A stretch of DNA of 64,000 nt. Origin: Anastrepha obliqua. Taxonomy: Eukaryota; Arthropoda; Insecta; Diptera; Tephritidae. The DNA is taken from positions 164,612,792 to 164,676,791 of the forward strand of contig NC_072892.1 in NCBI RefSeq assembly GCF_027943255.1, written 5' to 3'. Under the pieces are notes generated by a model. It did not search any database. It saw only the letters and a program-made list of their open reading frames with translations, and had not been told where the DNA came from. A program made the translations under genes and the position numbers. Every line of letters begins with the position of its first letter. Positions within the stretch are counted from its first letter, which is position 1. Below, piece after piece: positions 25,401-34,400 of the stretch.

Positions 25401-28400
25401 GTTGTGATTTCGAGATTGTAAGAGAGGAACCAGCATTCACACCGATATCAATGTCAGCTTTGAGAGCAATATTCTGCGGAAGATTTTTAGACCTTTGCAC
25501 GTTAGCGACGGTGAATATCGCAAGCGATGGAACAATGATCTGTATGAACTTTACGACATAGAGCAGCGAATAAAGATCCAGCGACTACGTTGGCTGGGTC
25601 ATGTCGTCCGAATGGATACAAACGCTCCGGCTCTGAAAGTATTCAATGCGGTACTAGCTGGTGGTAGCAGTGAAAGAGGAAGGCCCCCTCCACGTTTGAA
25701 AGATCAGGTGGAGAAGGACTTGGCCTCACTTGGTGTGTCCAACTGGCGCCGGTTAGCACGAGAAAGAAACGACTGGCGCGCTTTGTTAAACTCGGCCAAA
25801 ATCGACTAAGCAGTTATAGCACCAATCAAGAAGAATAAGCCGCAGATGACTAAGCTAAGTATGAATTGGGTTCATGTTCTTTAAGAACATAGAAAAATCT
25901 TTGTTAGCCAATCGATATTTGTTAGTTCCCGTTGTGTTTTTCTAACCCCATTTCGTTTCGCAGTCGAAAACGCGAGAAGCATCGCGTGTCTGGTATCAAA
26001 GAAATGTGAATAAAAAAAATTATATTCAGCTTATCAAATTCACAATGAGAGGCGCAGTAGCTCCGCCTATGTTTGAATATAAAATATGTATGTATGTGTG
26101 CATCTATACTATATTTGTTATGCGTAATTATTATCAATAAAACATTTAGTAATAACAAAGTTCTGGGAAAACTGCAACAAAGAAGAGCAGCTTAGTGCAT
26201 GGGGTTAATTTTTAATAGAAATTTTGATAAATTTATACTTTATAAATAACTATTGCACAATGATTTTGTGAATCTTTAAAGTTCAAGTCCTTCATTTGTT
26301 TAGCTTAGAGAGAGGAGAAGAGAGAATATCGAGAGTTTTACCCAATGAGCTCAGTTGCGATATATGTATTTGTGTGATTGATAACAGGTGGGGCAACCTT
26401 CTTAATTGGCCCAGTTACCGCTTAAGTGATTTTGGCTGAGTTCAGGTATGGAGGCCTTGCTCTTACTCTGCCAGAGCCGGAGAGTTTGTGTCCATTCTTA
26501 CGACTTTACCTATTTAACAGTGTCGATGAATCTTACTTGCTTGATTCACTGCACTATAGCCAGCTCATGTAGCTCATCGTTCACATGATTTTCACTGTCG
26601 CACAGTGCGGCCGATTCCCAAAAAGCTGGCCAAAAGTCGAAAAAAAAAGTTTCTAGATAGAGTTTTTTTGTCTTTGGGTTGGCTACAGTAATGCCTTGAG
26701 TAGTGAAAACCGTTCATAACAACGTCCTGTACCCTAAGTATCCTCTGAATTTTCAGTCGCAACGTGGCCTTCGTTTGAGCCTCGTATTACTGTCGATGAA
26801 TAGTGAAAGTTGTACACATTTGAAAGATTTTGTAATGGAGTAAATTGAACAAAACCAAATGGAATCATCTTCAGAAGGTTAGTAAAATACGAGAAATCTT
26901 TAGTACATATCAATACCTCGACACAAAATTTTTAGCTGCAGCAATACGTAGATACATTTTTTGCAATTTTTTTTATAAAATTTGAGTTTTCAAACTGTAT
27001 AGTAATACAACGCCGTCATATGCTGCTTTGAAACCTATTAAAGGTTACTCAAAAAAGTAATGGTTACTGAATAAAACAAGATTCAGCTGCTACCACTTGC
27101 TACCTTGGCTTTTATGCTATTTTTTGTGAACAAGAAATAAATACGAAGAGAGAATGAGAGAAAATAGTGAAAGCCTATACTTTCAAGAGGGGATCTGCTT
27201 GTATAAGTAACGTAGGTTTCTATACAAATTTTAAGATTAAATTCGTAATCAGCGACCCCGAAAACATATAAATTTACATGCATCTTGATTATGTTCTAGA
27301 ATATACGCTATTTCACGTGAGGGGGTGGCCAATAGGGGTGGAAGGGGGTGGATTTTCAAAATTTTAAGATCAAATTCGTAATCAGCGACCCCGACAACCC
27401 CCGAGTAAGAAATTTTGAATCAATTACTTAATTTTTTGAGTTTTGGCCAGCTTTTCGGGAATCGGCCGCACTGTGTGTCGCTAGTGACCATAAATCCTCC
27501 GCAGAATCTTTCAGTCGAAAACTCCAAAGGCCGTTGCATCGGGTACAAGCTTCTGCACTATATCATAGGAATGGCATGATGAGGGATCTATACAGCGTGA
27601 TTTTAGTTTGCCGAAAAAGATCTTTACTGTTCCATTGCCTACCCAGTTCAAAGACGCACTTGTTGGCTAGAGAAAATCTGACTCTATTCACGATGTGGAT
27701 ACTGGTTTGTAAGTATATAAAGTCTTCTACTTTTCCAAATTTGTAACTGGAAATGGTGATTGGGATGCTAAGGAGAGAATACGTCGACTTTCTGAGGCTA
27801 ACTTCTTTTTATAAAATTTACTAATCCGCACGACTCGGGGAAACTACTCTAACGAGTCTTGGTAACTGTAAGGCACGCCGAACTAGAATTTCCACAAAGT
27901 ACTGCCATGGAAATCCGGTTCTTTATTATATAAATAAAAGTGTGATTAAGAAGGCAGTGAGGCACCTACCATACACGCAAAATCTTTAGTGGGTCATAAT
28001 TTTGGAACCGAAAGTCACACTTTAATGGAATTAGCCTCTCAAGCGATAGCAAAGCCGGGAATGAGCTAAGGGAGCTTATGTTGTCTTTTTATTGGAAATG
28101 AAAGGCAGTGATAGTACATTATATTCCACTTCCGTTTGTTCAAAGGATTCATTTTGATCTACAACAACTTTTTGATCTGAAGTTTCAAGAAGTTCACTTG
28201 TATTTTTCAGAATTGATCAATAAATGACAACGCCAAGCTATAGGTATATTGAAGATAATACTTCAATATGTTCTATGCCTCTTTTTAATAGTTGTGTTCG
28301 GTAACAAAGTTAGCCATCACCAGTCATTCAACCAAATCAAGAGCGTAAGCGAAAATTCTCTCCCAAAGTAAAGAAAAAACAAAAAAAAAAACAGAAGTCC

Positions 28401-31400
28401 GACTGTTTGAATTTGATTTCAATGGAGGTGATTGAAAATACTGTTGAACTGCATAGTTCTTCCCTCAAAAAACGTATGGTTTTTTATTTTCTATGAATAA
28501 ATTTTAATCTTCCACAGAGTAAGAATTGTTCAATGTTACACTCATCCCTGTAAAAATACGTGTTTTTGCCTACTCAGAAAGGAGTACAAAACAACGCGAT
28601 TATATATCTATCTCTGTCTCACATATGCATTTCTAAATATTAACGTCTTAAGTAGACAGCTGATTTTTAAGGCAAAAAAATTCACTGACAACACTTCTCC
28701 ACGGAGGAAATTAGTCTCATTTGCCTCCGTTAAGTGTGGCATTTTTAGAATGAAACACAGAATTTTTTCACCGGATTGAACTTATTTTAGAATGGAGTGT
28801 GAAGAATGTAGAGGGCAATGGAAAGGCAACAGAAGCTCTGAACTGATGGAAAAACTACTCCAAAGAAAAAATAGCTAGAGATTATCGATCAAAATGGATC
28901 TTATGCAGTTTAATAAAGTTCATTAAAAAAAAAAAAACAATCAAAAAAAAATTTAAATTAATTCGATATTGCTTCCGAACATTTCAGACTACCCAATATC
29001 ACTCAATGTTTGCGGCATATTAGCAGTTGGAAGTGATGGAAGTACCTAATAATGTGCGTAGGTATGTATGTAGTAGTAGATAGCGGCAGTCTTGAGCATT
29101 CCATACCTCTCTTTTTTATATGCAGCTCTCTCCAATATTCTTGGAGGCAGAAAGGAATCCCCTTTGGCAATTTAGCAATTACTTTGGTTTTTCCAACACA
29201 AATCTTAGTTTTGGGTTTTATTTCTTCGCGCAACTTCTTCATGCCCATTTCTCTTTTGCTATGTTTTAGTCAATTTAAGTATTTTTTCTTTTTGTTCTAT
29301 TTTTAAGTCATAATATAAAATTAGACTCATAAATGACATGCATAAATAACGGGGTTAACGAAAAAAGCGTGGGAATAAAATCCAATTGATTTTTGAATAT
29401 TTGACAAAAAAAAAATATTAAAAAAAAAATGTTATATTGTATTTGTACGAGCACAATTTATGCAATAACTTTGATTGAGTATACGAGACAACGTTGTTTA
29501 ACAATTATCACGACCAATAATCGCCTAATGACGCAGAGGCAGCTTTGGGGCGTGAATATTGATGATCGCTTCTTTAGCATATGTGTATGTATGTATGTAT
29601 GTATGTATGTATGTATGTATGTATGTATGTATGTATGTATGTATGTATGTATGTATTCATGAATGGATGTTTGGTTGTTCGTATGTATGCATGTATGTGT
29701 GTATGTATAGAGGTGTGTATGTACAATACACAAAACTTTTATAACGATAATTGCCTTTGAACTTCCTCTACTGCTCAGCTATTCTCTCTCTAATTACTCA
29801 TATTTTTATTACCTAATTGGATTTCCCAAATATTTTTGGTTTGTTTAAATACACGAATAAACGAACAACATAACCTAATCGAGATGAGATCTCAATAGGA
29901 TCTAAGTGCGATGTAGAAAAATTAAAATTAATGAAGTTGATCGAGTCAGACTGATATCTCTGCAGTACCTTCGCTTTTGAGATTGTAATTGCATTGTTAT
30001 TGTTGTTGTAAACATAGTTATAATCATTATTGTTGTTGTAATTGTATTGTTTTTGGAGTTGTAATTTTAATTATAATTGTAGTGTAATTGTAATTGGAAT
30101 GGTAATTGAAATTACTTAAAGTTTTGTACCACACACCAGAGGGTCAGAAAACTAAAGTGGTACCGTCTGGCGCAGCCCTAGGATCTATTCTCCGCTCCGA
30201 TCTCTGGAATCTGAGCTACGATTTGATCCTCAGTATTGAAATGTTCGGCCATCGTAGCCGAATGGGTTGGGGCGTGACTACCATTCGGAATTCACAGAGA
30301 CAACGTAGGTTCGACTCTCGGGGATACATCAAAATTAAGAAAAAGTTTTTTCTAACTAATAGCGGTCGCCCCTCGGCAGTCAGTGGCGAACCTCCGAGTG
30401 TATTTCTGCCATTAAAAGCTCCTCACGTTCTTTGAGCGTATACACAACCATTTTCGTTCAAAGGAAGAATAAAACTAATTTTCTGTCAAATCAGATGACA
30501 GCTAAGTGTTACCATTCTTCAAATAATACCTAGTTCAAATCCGTAACGATAGATGGTGGGCCCTGTAAATATATATTATATATTGAAATCTCGTGAGATA
30601 TGCGGACGATATAGCGGCGACCATATCAGCACGAGATACCGAGAATGCCAGGAGGAAGCTGAACTAAGTCATGCTAACCACCCAATTTTGGCTTGAGGAC
30701 CATGATCTGGAGCTCACCAAACATAAGGCAGAAGTAATTCTGATGACAAGAGACCACATGCCACACAAGGTCAGCATGCAACTAGACGACACATCTTTAC
30801 TATCTCAAAAAGCGGTGAATTTCCTGGACATTCAACCAGATTGCAGGTTTACTTTCTGGGCCCGGATACGGCACGCGGCTAATAAAGCAGCGAGGATCAC
30901 GATAATGCTGAGTAGACTAATGGCGAACATTGGTGGACCAATACAGAAATGAAGGCTGGTTATGGCGACCACAAACGCAATACTCCTTTACGGCAGCGAA
31001 ATATGAGGAGATGCGCTAAACTGCAAAACCAAGTACAAAGCACTGAAGGCTGTACAACGAATAGCGGCACTCAGATTTGCTTCAGCCTACCATACTGTCT
31101 CAAGTGCAACAGGTTTTGTGATCAGCGAGGATATACCTATCGACATCATGGCCCAGAAACGAGTGGATGCGTGGGATTTCATGAAAAACACGCCACCACT
31201 AACGCCGCGGAACGAAGATGCCAAACCATGCAGCGGTGGCAAAGCCGATGAGACACTGAAACGAGGTGAACGGTGAAACTAATTCCTACGATAGGTAAAT
31301 ACATAGGATTATAATTTTAATTGAAATTGTAGTTGACCTTTTTCAAAATGGGTGCCTTTGCAGTGGTGCAACACCAATTAGGAGAAGCATTTTTTCTTAC

Positions 31401-34400
31401 TGATATTTTGACTTACTGCAAATCAAATAAGAGGGCATTTCAATAAGTACCCGTGTTTGATGACAGAGGGCGTTCCTGAGGGAAGTTGTTCTTAACATCT
31501 TGTGCTACCATCCATCTAACGACGGCAAACAAATTTCGGACAGATTGATAGGTTACTTGGGATTTGGCAGCTATTCGAGTAAAACGTCTTTCGTGATTTT
31601 CGCTAAGATGGAAAAAGAGGAGCATCGTTCGGTAATTCGTTTGGATGGAAAAAATGCAAGAAGATAAAAGCAAAGTTGGATGCTGGCTGTGGAGGTAAGC
31701 ATTGGTTAGATCTTAGTTCAATGAATTCTAACTTGGGTGAACATCCGTTTTTGATGAGGAGCGATCAGGACGCCCGTGGTTACCGAGGAAATCACTAAAA
31801 AAGTCCACGACATGATTCTCGCTGATCGACGAACGAAAGTGCGCGAAGTAACAGAAGCCATAGGGGTGTCTATCGGAACGGCTATTAATATTTTATATAT
31901 TTTTAGCCTTTTTTTGATAAGTTGGCGATAAGAAAATTGTCGGCCCGATGAATGCCGCGATTGCTCTCAAGCAACAACAAGAGGATGTGGATGTTAACTT
32001 CAAAGCAGTGTTTGGAGTAATTTAAGCGAGCAAAACAATGGATTTCTCCCGGTGAATCTGCTCCAAAGAAGACGATGACAGTCTTATCGGCCGGAAAGGC
32101 AGGCTTTTTGGTATGGCAACGGCGTCATCCTCATAGATTTTTTATAAAAACGATCACAGGACTATACTGCAGTGAGTTATTCGACCGCTTTCACAAAAAA
32201 TTGAAGAAAACCCGGCCACATTTGGCGAAAACTAAGGTGCTGTTTCACCACGATGAGGTACCAACACATATCCGGAGTTGTCGTGGCCAAACTGCATGAA
32301 TTGTGTTGCGAGTTGGTGCCACATCCCCATATTCACCCGGTTTCGCCTCCTCCGAAGTTTTTTTGTTTCCTAACATGAAGAAATGGCTTGCGGGGAAAAA
32401 TGTATTAGATGTGCAACTAAGTTACCGCTGTTTGCCAATAGATGCCGCCAGCAGTGTGTGCTAGTAGATTCTAACATAACCCAAACGTCATAAACCAAGC
32501 TTAGACATATGGTAAACAAACTGCTTCGACGCATGAGTGATTTTGTTTTACTATCATATACTTTTGGTTTTGTGAAAATGTGTGATTTTGTGCCGAATAA
32601 TCGTCATTTGAGGGAAATGTTGATTCTCCTCTTTCATTCGACGGCTGAAAAAAACGGCGTCTGAAGCGCATCGAGAGCTACAAGAAGTTTATGGAGATGC
32701 TGCTTTAAGTGAAACAACGCGCCGAGATTGGTTCCGTCGCTTATGAGTTACCCGCCAATCCATTTCCAAGCGATTGCATGCTTTGGGAATAATTCAGAAA
32801 CAGGGGACTTGGGTTCCTTATGAGTTAAAACCAAGGGATGTTGAACGTCGTTTTTTCGCCTGTGTGCCAGCGGCAAAAAAAGAAGGGTTTTCTTCATCGC
32901 ATCGTGACGGGTGATGACAAATGGATTCATCCAAAGAAAAGAAAGTCATGAGGACTGTCCGGTCGTCGCCTCGGCCGAATATTCAAGCTGCAAAGGTTAT
33001 GCTATGTATTTGGTGGGACTAAGTTGGTGTTATTTATTATGAACTGTTAAAACCAAGCAAAACCATCATTGGGGATCGGTATGGACTTCAATTGATGCGA
33101 TTGAGCAGAGCACTGCGTGAGAAGCGGCCACAATACGCGGAGAGGCATGAAAAGGTGATTCTACAGCACGACAACGTTGCCAAACCTGTTAAATCCTGCC
33201 TGAAAACACTGAAATGGGAAATTCTACCCCACCAGCCATATTCTCCAGACATTGCGCCGTCCGATTACCACCTGTTCCGATCGATGGCAATGGTCTAGCT
33301 GATCAGCAGTTCTATTCATATGAAGACATCAAAAAATGGCTTGATCCGTGGATAGCCTCGAAAGATGAACGGTTTTACCGCGACGGTATACGAGATGTAC
33401 CTGAAAGTTAGGAAAAAGTAGTAGCCAGCGATGGGCAATACCTTCAATGATTCACTGTTTTTTTTCAGAATAAAATAGTATTTTCATAAAAAAAAAAAAC
33501 AGCGAGAACTTAGTTGCGCACCTAAAAGTTCAAACGAGGAAGTCATCGCTGAGACAGATACGTATTTTGGAGAGTTCGACAAATCCTATTTTGTGGAGGG
33601 GTTAAAAATGGAGGAGGAAATGAAAGAAGTGAATCCTTCTAAAAGGGGACTATGTTGAAAAAAAATAAAAAATTAAAAGATGGTGTCTTCATTTCTAACA
33701 CGGGTACTTATTGAAGCCCTCTCGTACAAATACACATGTAAAGGGTGGTTAAAGTTCAAGGGCCGATGTTGAATGTGAACCACACCTAAAAGTCGAGCTA
33801 TTTTCTGCACTTCATTTAAAATTTTTTAATTTGAGACTAATTTAATTTGAATCATGCAAATACACACGATCGAGCAACGCGTTAAAGTTATTCAGGCTTA
33901 TTATGAAAACGGGCGTGCAAATCAAAATGCATATCGCGCATCATCATCCTCAGTAATTAGGCACATTTCCACCTCAGTGGGTTCGTCAATAAGCAGAATT
34001 GCTGCATTTGGGCGAATGATAATCCAACAGTGATTGCCGAAAAACCAATGCACCCACAAAGAGTGGCTGTTTGGTGCGGTTTATGGGCCGGCGGCATCAT
34101 TGGGCCGTATTTTTCCAAAATGAGGCCGGTCAGGCAGTTACTGTGAATAGTGTTCGCTATCGTGAGATGATAACGAACTTTTTATGGCCCGAATTGGAAG
34201 ATATGGATGTGGACGATATGTGGTTTCAATCGGACGGTGCCACTTGTCATACAGCTAAGGAAACAATGGCTCTTTTGCGCGAAAAATTTGATCGCCGAAT
34301 AATCTCACGTCGCGGCGATGTCAATTGGCCGTCAAGATCATGTGATTTGACACCGTTGGACTTCTTTCTTTGGGGTTATTTGAAAGAAAAGGTGTACGTC

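Noticed and set aside
29429..29744. Cys-Met-Tyr-Val repeat protein
   Set aside because: Translation of a GTAT microsatellite.
30246..30320. tRNA gene
   Set aside because: The A and B boxes are present but the region does not fold as a normal cloverleaf, and the same head recurs fused to a SINE body.
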